A DNA stretch of 34,544 nucleotides. It comes from Phlegmacium glaucopus (Eukaryota; Basidiomycota; Agaricomycetes; Agaricales; Cortinariaceae). Every line of letters begins with the position of its first letter. Within the stretch, counting starts at the first letter, position 1. Location of the stretch: NCBI GenBank assembly GCA_015039465.1, contig MU130159.1, forward strand, positions 1-34,544, read 5' to 3'. The position numbers and the translations under genes are program-made. Below, one piece after another: positions 1-8,512 of this stretch. The notes below the pieces were generated by a model. The model was not told the DNA's origin, searched no databases, and worked only from the letters and a program-made list of their open reading frames with translations.

Positions 1-462
1 AAGGTGTCCTGATTTCGGAACGGAAGAAGAAGTAATAAGACGGAAGACCTCAGTGACTTAGAGGACGAACAAGAGGAGGAAACAAAGTTGATATTCAAAC
101 TAAGGGAAAACATACAAGTTCGAGTACTTTAAATATAAAAGGAATTGCAACCGAAATATAGAATATAAATATAAGTGCTGCGTTCTGCTCCCGGAAAAGG
201 TCCTGCATTCTTGGGTGAATAATCCATGGCTGGTGTGCTGACTGATAGTGGGAAAGTGATGACAAAGGAATAGTTGTTATGACAAAGGTGTGGTAAGGTG
301 TTCGGGATATCGTCGGAAGAGTCGGAGTGATACGGAGAAGTCTCGGAGTCGGACGTAGGAGGAGTAGAGTCGGAGACAAGGGAAAGTACTGGAACGGAGT
401 ACGGACTACCGGAAACAACTCTGTCGGAGTCGGACCGGAGTAACGTGTGACGGAATGTAACA
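1..462 (-). mobile_element. LTR-A copy 1, cut by window start
   Basis: Long terminal repeat of the same family as the 3' LTR of the chromovirus at 15477-16036; the two can be followed side by side from base 1, which matches position 15575 onward. It ends in the family terminus TGTAACA at 456-462. The outer end lies outside the window, so whether it is a solo LTR or the edge of a full element cannot be told. The open frames on its minus strand are serine/proline-rich and recur in all three LTR copies, so they are not genes. Strand is given by analogy with the chromovirus. Confidence 0.85.
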
Positions 463-737
463 GCAAGCACATACAGGCATCAGGAGAGGTGGAATGAAGC
501 AGAGAAAATAGAGCTTGCAGTTGTAACTTACAGGGAAGAGAATAGGAAGAGACTAAAGTAGTTTAATAATAGTGTTTGTACTCTGCCTTGTTGACTTTCA
601 ATTGCATTATTTTTGGAACAAAATTCAACTGCTGGGATTTTTAGCAGAAATTTATAGGAAAGATAGTTTTTAACAAATTTGGAACTCTCATTTCCAACTC
701 AAAGATAACTGAAGGTATAAAAAACATTCAGACTGTA

Positions 738-836
738 TAATGTTTGGAAATCTGGTTACAAAACCAGAAAAAGACCATAACCAAACTGGACTTGGACTGA
801 CCAGGACTGCAAATTCTTAGGACCAATGAAGACCAT
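738..836. mobile_element. hAT-1 family terminal fragment
   Basis: The sequence from TAATGTTTGGAA through the AACCAGAAAAAGACCATAACC block matches, read inward, the right end of the hAT element at 4611-5807 (the reverse complement of 5730-5807). It is a degenerate terminus with the same GACCAG/CTGGTC subterminal words. The element is interrupted at 837 by LTR-B copy 1; a short continuation (CAGTCCAG) may follow at 2951-2964. The other terminus is not found. The stretch 463-737 to its left shows nothing recognisable. Confidence 0.7.
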
Positions 837-935
837 TGATATAACTACACAGAGCTGGTTGAGAAAATGTGTATTTCAAGATCCTAACATCTCTACTCAA
901 AACAATAATCCAATCAATACTTTGTGTACATTTGT

Positions 936-1149
936 CACTGCTGGCAGCAGGTGGTGTTTCTGGTAGAAAAACTTATTTTTAGAGATGTATTGTCATTACT
1001 GATTACATTTTTTCCAAAGTTATACCAAAACAACTTCCTTATAAGAGAATTTATTTGGTGTGACCATAAGACAATGTTTTAGAAATGATAAAACATGTCT
1101 AAAAATAAGCTTTTTCAAAAGAAATACCACCTGATGCTAGCAGCAAGTG
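936..1149. mobile_element. MITE with about 55-bp terminal inverted repeats
   Basis: The left arm starting CACTGCTGGCAGCAGGTGG and the reverse complement of the right arm, starting CACTTGCTGCTAGCATCAGG, match for about 55 bp, including the inner block CTTATTTTTAGA. It sits inside LTR-B copy 1 and is absent from copy 2, which supports a discrete insertion. The CACT start recalls CACTA-type ends, but no clear target duplication can be read, so the superfamily is left open. The exact ends are uncertain by a few bases. Confidence 0.65.
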
Positions 1150-1355
1150 TGATTTTGGGTTTTCTGGAAAGTATAACTGTCCTAAAATTCTGAATTTCAC
1201 TTCAACTGACACACACAATAACAACAATAATTTGGATCAATTCAAGGATGATCAAAATTTTAAGTAATATGCAATTTTATGGCTTGCACCAACAAACCAG
1301 TAAAGAATTCCTAAGACTTTTCTGATTGATTTAAATGTGTACACACAAGTCCAAG

Positions 1356-2120
1356 TGTTATGAATCCTATTCTTTTTCTTCTTTCTAATCTCCACTGAAA
1401 ACATGGATGTTTCACCTATGCATTGTTTACACATTCTTTTCATCTCTGTTGACATGCTTTTTCCCTTTCCTTTTCATTGTTTTGTAGGTGTCATAGTTGG
1501 TGCGACTACGTAAATTTATTTTTATTAGTATGTGAGAGAGTCGGGGACTCCGTCCACCAATAGTTTAAGTGTGAGATTTGTGTTTTTGGTATGATGATGT
1601 ATGTAGGATTCGTAATATGAGCCCTTTGAGAATGATAATTGGGGGGGAAGTAATCAACTGATTTATTACAGTACATAAGGTCCAGTATTTAAGTAAATAG
1701 GACAATGAGTAAATTTTGTGGCATAAAGAAATGAAAATGGCAATTGGGCCATCTGGTGGCCTTATCCCTTTTTTGTAATGTTTTATAATTCTATTGTCTA
1801 ACGGTAAAGCAGAATGCTTTACTTACAGTTTCATATATGTTTCACCTACATGTGTATGACTCATTACATGAGTCACTTCTATTTTTACTCATGACTCACT
1901 ACTTACATGCAACTCACCTTTTTAGTATAAATACTGTATTTATTTCTTTGTATGAACTTTAGCTAGTTCTTGAGAATCATACTCACTTTTCTACCTTGAT
2001 CTCTCTCAAACTCTCTAAGACAATACTGAGATGATTCAGCACTCTTGAGAGCTCATCTATACAATCTTTTCTATTGACTATTTAAGATGAGAGTCTTCTG
2101 AATCTTTTGAAGTCATAACA
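1356..2120 (+). mobile_element. Solo LTR (family D) with 5-bp TSD
   Basis: Starts TGTTATGAATCC and ends GAAGTCATAACA; the outer 8 bases, TGTTATGA and TCATAACA, are a perfect inverted pair. It is flanked by the 5-bp duplication CCAAG at 1351-1355 and 2121-2125. The homologous position in LTR-B copy 2 (around 10680) has the uninterrupted sequence, so insertion here is directly visible. There are no internal genes. A 765-bp LTR of this type would belong to a Ty1/copia or Ty3/gypsy element; which one cannot be told without its internal region. Confidence 0.85.
1926..1933 (+). promoter_or_regulatory. TATA box of solo LTR-D
   Basis: TATAAATA, placed in the second half of the LTR and followed by pyrimidine-rich sequence. 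This is the expected position of an LTR promoter and supports the plus orientation given for this LTR. Confidence 0.45.
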
Positions 2121-2954
2121 CCAAGACTCTGTTATGACTTCACAAATATTGCATACACTAGAAGACTCCAAGACTTCTGCTATGACTTTGACAAAATTCA
2201 CAATTATCACAAAAATTCACAATCATTGCAATAAATCACCAAAACACTGAGAAACTGATATTATATTTAATTCCTAAGGCTCAAAAACAAGTGTTCAAGC
2301 TCAATGTCAGCAACAACAAGTTGTACTAGGTTGAAAATGAAGGGGAAAGGGAGAATCCAATTTTCTACCTATTTACAAAATCTGGGGGGCATTTCCCCTA
2401 TATCTAGCTTCATTTCACTGTATTCAGTAGTTTCCACCATCTTTGATGGTAACTGTGCCTCCTGCACCTGGATACAATTGTTTTGATCATTTCTGATATC
2501 ACTTCCTTCAAATGTGATCACTTCCACTGTTCCTGATTGGCCCTGATTGTTTCAGATCATTTACTTCCCACCCAATCACATTTTGGTCATTTTTACTCCC
2601 ACTGTTGATAATAAATATTCTGTTGCTCCAAAATTGCACTACATGACATTTGCTAACCCCTAATATATTTATTTAAATTTTCCTGTGCCAGGTCTGTAAG
2701 GACATTCATGGATTTATTGGTTTTAATCCAGACATGCAATTTTTTAGATCCCCTGGCCATACTTGTTAACCACATACATTTAAGTTACACAGTAATTGGT
2801 TTAATCAGCAGTTGTAGGGTAGACAACTCTAATTCTCTTATTTAATCATCAGCTGTATTAACTAGTTTTTGGTGCATTAGTTTAATATTTATGCTGAGAT
2901 AATAAACAAAAACTGCAAAAATTATGCTTATTCAAATTTATGTCATATCACCAT

Positions 2955-3705
2955 TAACTGCAGTCCAGTATTGCACACCAATATTGATTGGTAGTGTGGG
3001 TAAAAAGCTTAAAGTTGCTATCATAAAAATAAAGTGGACTTGGAATTCATTTACCTGTTTTTGAACTGACTCTGAATCACATTCCTGATCAATAAAATCA
3101 TTTGTTTGACATTATCTTCCTCATCACTCATCTTATTCTCAATGTCTTCATCAGGAAACAGTAACTTTGGCCTGGCCAGCCCTAAACATCTTTGGCTAGG
3201 TTTAAAAATCTGAAAAAAATATAACAAATCACAGAAATATTTATAGCACCCAATTCCAAAAAAAAGGTAAATAATTACAGATGCTGAAATATTAAATATA
3301 TTAAAACAATTTAATATCTTTAATATCTCAGCATCTGTCTTATGTATTTGTTTACCTTTTTTTGGAATTGGGTGCTATAAATATTTCTGTGATTTTTTTC
3401 AGATTTTTAAACCTAGCCAAAGATGTTCAGCACTGGCCAGGGCTAGCCAGGGCAGCCAGAGCCAGCCAGGCCAAGGTTATTTTTTTCTGATGTTTCACCA
3501 TGCTATCTATCATTTACTCTATCAACATGATCCTAAACATTTACCATCCTTTCATCCCTTAGTTAGTGATACTACAACTCAATCAATCTACTATTTTCAT
3601 CAGTCATCAGCTCATGTTTGAACATATTTATGGCTCATCATTCCAGGAACAGCCATGGACCCACAAACTTCCCCCTCAACTATCTACCTTGTCATACCTC
3701 ACTAC
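2955..3705 (+). repeat. Dispersed repeat R3, copy 1
   Basis: Homologous to 13285-13740 in the same orientation, beginning around TATTGCACACCAATATTG (copy 2: CGCGCACCAATACTG). The repeat is split by the hairpin MITE at 3149-3492 and resumes with CACCATGCTATC. Relative to copy 2, this copy has lost a block of about 65 bp and has TG or CA where copy 2 keeps CG at many places. There are no genes. Copy 2 continues into a TATA box and tandem repeats, so R3 may be part of a long LTR. Confidence 0.7.
3149..3492. mobile_element. Hairpin MITE (two long inverted arms)
   Basis: A near-palindromic element. The left arm from CATCAGGAAACAG and the right arm ending in CTGATG match for about 150 bp each, including TTTGGCTAGGTTTAAAAATC and TATTTATAGCACCCAATTCC with its reverse complement, around an AT-rich centre near 3310. 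The right arm carries an extra GCCAGCC-rich tract (about 3435-3470). R3 copy 2 lacks it, which fixes it as an insertion. The TSD is ambiguous (possibly TT). There is no coding capacity. Confidence 0.75.
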
Positions 3706-3954
3706 CACATCCTATCACCCTGTCTAAGCCACTGTAGAGCCCAAAAGCACACTACAATACCCTAAAATGTCAAAGAATCAACAGAGAAGTTAGCAAAGAA
3801 ATCCATGCAGCCAATGACTTGTCATGGAGCACCAAGCACCTAGCCTCAAACCAGAGCAAACACCAGGCCTACTAGCAATGTTGATAGAACACCATCCCCA
3901 ATCAAACCAAACTTCATGCACCCAAGCCTTATAAATATGTCAAAAGAAGGATGA
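3706..3954 (+). other. Probable LINE 5' leader
   Basis: C/A-rich, G-poor sequence on the plus strand with no open frame, lying between repeat R3 and LINE ORF1. The composition is like that of the following LINE coding strand, so it is probably the element's 5' untranslated region. No promoter motif could be picked out. Confidence 0.4.
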
Positions 3955-4610
3955 AATTTCCTTGAAACTCAACTACTACCAGTGCCCGAAGGTGCCCCTG
4001 CCACTTTGGCCACTCTTTCAGCAGCCCTCTTCCAGATCTCTGCTCTAGCAAAGATACCCAAAGAAGCAGTCCAAGTGATCCAAGCAGTTGCATGGCTCCT
4101 GGACAAAGTGGAGGTGGATGCTATGGCTGGCACCACACAAGAAGCAGCTAACGGCCAACTGGACTACCTGAATGAAGAAATCAAGCTCCTGACAGACCAT
4201 ATCCATACCACAACCAGTCTGGAGGTGGAGAAACAGGTAGGAGTATTGAGCTCCACAGCAAAGGCCATGGAAGCCAGACTCAACCAGCCAGCCCCTTATA
4301 AAGAGGGGGTCCTAGGGCAGGCAAGAGCTTCAGAGGGAGAAGACCCTAGAATCACAGCACAGGTAGGTAGTAGGGCCAGACAATTCATAATTGACTTCCC
4401 TGCAGGCTCATCAATGCAAGCTCATAGCCAGGCAGAAGTGCTTAAGCACCTCAATGAAGCCATAGTAAAAGCCAATGGAGAAGGAGAAGTGGAAATGCAC
4501 AAGATAAGGGTAGTGGAAAAGCTGGCTAACAAGGGCTTTGTAGGGGAATTTCTACATGATGATGGTGCTAAGTGGCTTGCTCAGCAAAATCATGCTGACA
4601 CCTTCATTTC
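3955..4610 (+). pseudogene. LINE ORF1 (gag-like), first part
   Basis: N-terminal part of the ORF1 protein of a fungal Tad-type LINE. ORF1 proteins of this group bind the element RNA. The frame is open from the stop at 3952 to the hAT insertion at 4611. It has a helical N-terminal region, then a segment (from about 4375, near RQFIIDF) that leads into the conserved gag fold. No ATG begins the frame: the place where the start would be expected reads GTG (3982), so the start is mutated or lies beyond a frameshift. The protein continues at 5816 in the same frame once the 1.2-kb insertion and one copy of the 8-bp duplication are taken out, so this was one uninterrupted ORF when the hAT landed. Confidence 0.7.
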
Positions 4611-5807
4611 TAGTGTTTAAAAGTCCAGTCTGGTCCAGTTCTTTGACCCTCAGGGCCTCTAACCAAGACTGTAACCAGTCCACCTTGTCCTAGGACCTCA
4701 AAAGACTGGACTGGACTGCTTCAGACTGGTTTACATTGGTTTTTTTTGGTCCTGGTCCTAACTGGTCTTAACTAGTCTGTGACTGGTCTTCTGCTCACAT
4801 ATATATATATATTTTGTATCAAAACTGTTGTTCAGTTAAATAATAGCTTCTGAAAGAGAAGAACATTAAATATCATTAATATTTGGATTTTCTACAGTAA
4901 TATTAGTAAAATGTCTTATTTTAGCAAATATTTTAGACTATTGTTAAGTACAAGAACTCTGTTCCAGAGTTTCAGACGGAGTAACGGAATGGAGTCACGG
5001 AAAGGATAGGACTTAGCCTCAGCTTATGTGCTGTGCTACCCAGAACCTTTGTGTCCTAGATTTTGGAGTAAGACAGAGCGGAGTGGAACTGGAAGTTGCA
5101 AAGAACTTAGAGGAAGATCAGGAGAGGGAAACTAAGTCGATCTTCGAACTGAGGAAAACATACAAGATTCAAGTACTTAAATAATAAAAGAAATAGCAAC
5201 CGAAATATAGAATATAAATATTTTTTGGCGAAGCAAAGCCGCTTTAACTTAAAATATTTATATTTTTTAGTTAAAGTGCTGCGTACTGCTCCCGGAAGGT
5301 CCTGCATTCTTGGGGTAAATAATCCATAGCTTGTGTGCTGACTGATGGTGGGAAAGTGATGACAAAGAAATAGTGGTTGTGACGAAGATGTGGAAATGAG
5401 TTTGGAGTAACATCGGAAGAGCCGGAATGATACGGAGAAGTCTTGGAGTTGGATGTAGGAGGAGTAAATCCAGAGACAAGGGAAAGCGCTGGAACAGAGT
5501 ACGGACTACCAGAGACAACTCTGATGGAGCTGGACCGGAGTAACATATAACGGATTGTAACAACTATTGTACAGATCTATTTATTTCTCAGCCAGTTTTT
5601 ATTGGAATTTCATGATATTGCACTTGTTGGAAAGAGGTAAATTAGGGCTACCCTTTTGCCAGTCTAAAACCCAAAAACCCGGTTAATCAAGACCAGTCTT
5701 TTTCCAGTCTTTGATTCTCAAAAATCAAAAGACCAGGGTCTTTTTCTGGTCTAGTCCAGTCTGGTTATGGTCTTTTTCTGGTCTCATAACTGGACCTTCA
5801 AACACTA
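4611..5807. mobile_element. Non-autonomous hAT element (hAT-1) inside LINE ORF1
   Basis: Terminal inverted repeats TAGTGTTTAAAAGTCCAG (left) and TAGTGTTTGAAGGTCCAG (right, reverse complement), flanked by the 8-bp duplication TTCATTTC at 4603-4610 and 5808-5815. The TAGTG start and 8-bp TSD are hallmarks of the hAT superfamily. The subterminal regions carry many GACCAGTCTGGTC-type words in both orientations, the usual arrangement of transposase binding sites in hAT elements. There is no transposase. A 621-bp solo LTR sits inside; without it the element is about 570 bp. Confidence 0.9.
4942..5562 (-). mobile_element. Solo LTR-A copy 2 inside hAT-1
   Basis: Starts TGTTAAGTAC and ends GGATTGTAACA, same family as 1-462 and 15477-16036, flanked by the 5-bp duplication ACTAT at 4937-4941 and 5563-5567. 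A single LTR with an intact duplication means a complete chromovirus inserted and then recombined between its LTRs. Strand follows the chromovirus at 15477-20606. It lies within a hAT that lies within a LINE, giving a three-layer order of events. Confidence 0.9.
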
Positions 5808-5815
5808 TTCATTTC

Positions 5816-6095
5816 AGGGCTAGGAGATGAAGGGGTTGGAGCCCAGTTCAAGAAAAGGAGCCACCCAGTCATTGCTTACTATGTCCCACTGAACCTTGAT
5901 GCAAACTCCCCAGAGCGCCTACAAGAAATCACAGAAGTCAATAATATCCTGGCAGGCGACCTCCTTGGCATTTGTTGGGTCAAACAACCAGCACAAAGGT
6001 CACCCACCCAAACTTGTGGACACCTCCTACTCTTCCTCACCAGCCCAGACACAGCGAACAGGGCAAAGACAGAGGGTCTGTGTAAGGGCAACTGA
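5816..6095 (+). pseudogene. LINE ORF1 (gag-like), second part
   Basis: Continuation of the ORF1 frame: TSD codons F-I-S, then GLGDEGVGAQFKKRSHP, then an RRM-like gag stretch with VIAYYVPLNLD and a downstream LLLFLTSPDTANRAK segment near the end. In Tad-type ORF1 proteins this region is followed by zinc knuckles; here the frame meets TGA at 6093 and the similarity stops, so the CCHC part is lost. What follows (6100-6466) is not continuous with the LINE in any way I could recognise. Confidence 0.7.
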
Positions 6096-6099
6096 AGGT

Positions 6100-6377
6100 T
6101 GGCCGGTCTGAATCAGGATCAGGAGTTCATCCAAGGTTTGGGAGTTTGGTTGGGGCTGAACATAACTGAAAGTTGGGTTGAAGCTGGGCACACTAGCAGG
6201 AGATCCAAAGTTAATAATATTACAGGACACTTCTTGATCTGATACTGCTACCACACCAAATTTTCTCATGGTTTTACCACCGTCAAACTTGGGGGCCAGC
6301 ATCTCAGACCATAGAATAGTGTAGCACCACTTCCATACCACATCTGAATTACACAATGTTGAATACCGGTAACACAC
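6100..6377 (-). pseudogene. Unidentified coding-like segment, antisense to the LINE
   Basis: An open minus-strand frame whose residue make-up looks like real protein: a Trp/Cys-containing start, then FDGGKTMRKFGVVAVSDQE and SFNPTFSYVQPQPNSQTL. It is not the shadow of a recognisable plus-strand LINE frame. I do not recognise the family. It may be a gene fragment picked up or inverted during rearrangement of the LINE. There is no start or stop context, no intron and no neighbouring exon, so no function is proposed. The bases 6378-6466 between it and the next element hold a lysine/arginine-rich plus frame that could be the tail of LINE ORF1. Confidence 0.35.
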
Positions 6378-6466
6378 AGCCTCAGACTAGACAGAAAAGT
6401 GCTACAGCAACAGCAAAAAAAAACAAGAAGAGAGCTAGAAGAAGCGGAATGCTCTAATATGGACGT

Positions 6467-6632
6467 TGATGCACATGAGAGGCTTGTAAGCTCCTCAGAG
6501 GTACAATAGTTCGTGGGGCTGGTGTGGTGTGAGTGGTCAAAGGTAAAGTCTATTTGTTACTTTGTCACAGTCAGTCACACTATCTAAGTATCTATCCAAA
6601 TTTCCGACTATAGAATAAAACAAAGCTCATCA
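6467..6632 (-). repeat. 3' LTR of the small LTR element
   Basis: Left terminal repeat of 6467-8111, which is the 3' LTR in the minus orientation inferred from the primer-binding site. It appears identical to the right repeat at 7946-8111. Confidence 0.8.
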
Positions 6633-7387
6633 TCCCATCCCAACTTGAAATTGTGACTGTCCTCAGTCACCAACCTAACCATACCAAACATCCAGACATT
6701 CCCTGTGCTTGGCAGCAAGCTTGAGGGACAAAGGGGGAACCTTTAACTAACAATAAAGCCAAAATATACCTTGAGGATGGCCTCTCTGGACCCTAAATCC
6801 TGTAAAACTTGATCTAAACTGTTCTCCTTTGGTTCTCCTGATTCCCCAATGAGTGGAAGTGAATGGTGATGATGGTAGAATGAGGGAGACAAAACTGCAG
6901 GACTGGTGCATGGTGATGATAAGAAGTGTGTGGGATAGCCAGGAAAAGCAGACTGAGAATGGCCAAAGGATGATAATAACATGATAGACCAATGAGAAAT
7001 AACCTAAAACAACTGCTTGATGAATAAAAACTGCAAATATTTGAGAGAGATATGTCCGGATGATGCTGAGAGACCAATGGTGACCAAAATGACGACGCTG
7101 AGCAGAAAGATGACATTGCGGATGAAAACGGATGATACGACCTGAAAGAGCTCAAAGAGTAGATGCGAAATGAGTCTTGAACAATGCAAAACAATGCAAA
7201 ATTGGCTGAGATATGGTGTTGCTTCTGGTGGAGAGTAGGATGGGGAGGGGTACTATGGCTAAGCTGGTTCTTGACGATGAACAGGCCGATTTGAATGATC
7301 GTAGGCGCGTTAGAAAGGTATGATCGAGTAGATATCAGCATCAAAATTTGAAAAGACTGTGTGGACCGGGTCTTGAGATATCGCTCT

Positions 7388-7711
7388 GAAACAAAAAAAG
7401 GGTGTCTCCATCACTAAAATTCCATATCTTCGGAACCGCTGGGCTAACGTGGGCGCATAAGGGCTCAAGATAAAGCTATTGACGAGGCGAGTCGAGCGCA
7501 AAAAAGACCGCGGAGATTGGTGTGAAGGTGATGAAGATCGGATGGTAACATCTCTGAAACAAATTGTCTCCATATCCAAAACTCCATATCTCCGGAACCG
7601 CCGGACAAAAGTAGGTGCATGAGGGCTCTAAATGAAGCTATTGACGAGGTGAATGTAGCGCAGAAAATATTATGGCGATTGGTGCGAAAACGACGAAGAT
7701 CGAACAATAAC
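7388..7711. repeat. Two-copy tandem duplication, about 160 bp
   Basis: Diverged direct repeats, 7388-7555 and 7556-7711, each starting GAAACAAA, then the words GTCTCCAT and CCATATCT-CGGAACCGC, then GCTATTGACGAGG, and ending in GATGG/GAACA-TAACATCT. The unit is internal to the small LTR element and has no convincing open frame. Its role is unknown; it could be part of an RNA-packaging or structural region. Confidence 0.65.
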
Positions 7712-7929
7712 ATCTAGTAGGGCCTAGATATGACATGTGAATTTCGATGGAAATGGGCCAAAATCACAGGAAAAGGGTGATGTTATCCAGGAAAGGATGC
7801 TGGAATGGTTGGAGAGGTTTAGAATAGTGTTGAAAAGAGTGTGTGATGCACTAAAAATCATGCAGTTGGCTGAAAACTGAGAAAAAGATGATAAAAGACC
7901 AGACAACCCAACCAACAACACAGCCCCTT

Positions 7930-7942
7930 GTGGTGGGCTCCA
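7930..7942 (-). promoter_or_regulatory. Candidate primer-binding site
   Basis: Minus-strand TGGAGCCCACCAC, three bases inside the LTR at 7946-8111. It starts with TGG, the complement of a tRNA 3'-CCA. The matching tRNA was not identified. Confidence 0.45.
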
Positions 7943-7945
7943 GAA

Positions 7946-8111
7946 TGATGCACATGAGAGGCTTGTAAGCTCCTCAGAGGTACAATAGTTCGTGGGGCTG
8001 GTGTGGTGTGAGTGGTCAAAGGTAAAGTCTATTTGTTACTTTGTCACAGTCAGTCACACTATCTAAGTATCTATCCAAATTTCCGACTATAGAATAAAAC
8101 AAAGCTCATCA
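7946..8111 (-). repeat. 5' LTR of the small LTR element
   Basis: Right terminal repeat of 6467-8111; the candidate primer-binding site lies on its inner side, which makes it the 5' LTR. The solo copy at 11235-11400 differs from it by as little as one base (a CpG position). Confidence 0.8.
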
Positions 8112-8115
8112 ACAT

Positions 8116-8512
8116 TTGTAACAAGGATCAAGCATTAATGTTACTATGGGCCTGAGAATATCTTGTTCCTGGTGAGCCCACCAATCTCATAGACCTCTCC
8201 TATGCCCTTCTACAGTTCACCCACGGGGCCAAACTCACAAAGGCCACTACTGATATCATCAGAGCATTTGCACTCATTATGACTGACATTGCCACAAACC
8301 ACTTAGCTGAAGATCTAGTTGCCTCAGTCAAATCACAAATGATTGATCAAATGGAACTGTACAACAACCAAGTGGAGACCATGAGGGATGCGGTAGAAAA
8401 TGTTACTAAAGCGGCTAAGAATATCACCACATCCATGGCAGACCTCAAGGACAACTGTACAGACATCGCATCGATACTCCAGACATTACAGCCATTGAAA
8501 TCAGTGGCCAGT
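8116..8512 (+). pseudogene. LINE ORF1-like amino-terminal fragment
   Basis: The plus frame from about 8165 reads LIDLSYALLQFTHGAKL, then a helical stretch with heptad-like spacing (MIDQMELYNN, METMRDAVENV-like, AAKNITTSM) and LQTLQP. This is the pattern of the N-terminal helical region of basidiomycete LINE ORF1 proteins. It differs from the one at 3955-4610, so it either comes from a second LINE copy or marks a rearrangement. At about 8513 it runs straight into endonuclease sequence, a junction that does not exist in an intact LINE. The first bases (8116-8160) contain no recognisable coding sequence. Confidence 0.5.

Larger units (their letters stand above)
837..2950 (+). mobile_element. LTR-B copy 1, with two nested insertions
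   Basis: LTR-like element starting TGATATAACTAC and ending TTATGTCATATCA, with a 4-bp target duplication CCAT at 833-836 and 2951-2954. Its sequence is the inverted counterpart of 9676-10996 over nearly its whole length (for example the CACACAACAACAATAA-like and TTTATTGGTTTTAATCC words). Once the two nested insertions (936-1149 and 1356-2120) are removed, it is about 1.1 kb, close to the other copy. No coding capacity is visible, and the longest frames are unshared. TG...CA ends with a short direct duplication fit a solo LTR; a different class of non-autonomous element is not excluded. Confidence 0.75.
6467..8111 (-). mobile_element. Small non-coding LTR element (TRIM/LARD-like) with 166-bp LTRs
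   Basis: Two direct repeats, 6467-6632 and 7946-8111, appear identical base for base. They begin TGATGCACATGAGAGG and end AACAAAGCTCATCA. The flanks ACGT (6463-6466) and ACAT (8112-8115) look like a 4-bp target duplication with one CpG change. Read on the minus strand, TGGAGCCCACC lies three bases inside the 5' LTR, as a primer-binding site should, and GGGATGGGA abuts the 3' LTR, as a polypurine tract should. The 1,313-bp interior has no gag or pol; its longest frames are low-complexity and unshared. It would depend on another element's proteins. A solo LTR of the family is at 11235-11400. Confidence 0.8.

Noticed and set aside
95..472. Minus-strand frames in the three LTR-A copies (also 5267-5563 and 15798-16160)
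   Set aside because: They are Ser/Pro/Leu-rich, shift frame between copies and coincide with LTR boundaries; they are by-products of LTR sequence.
6814..7344. 176-codon minus frame inside the small LTR element as gag
   Set aside because: Ser/His-rich with no conserved motif, and no neighbouring pol; possible but unsupported.
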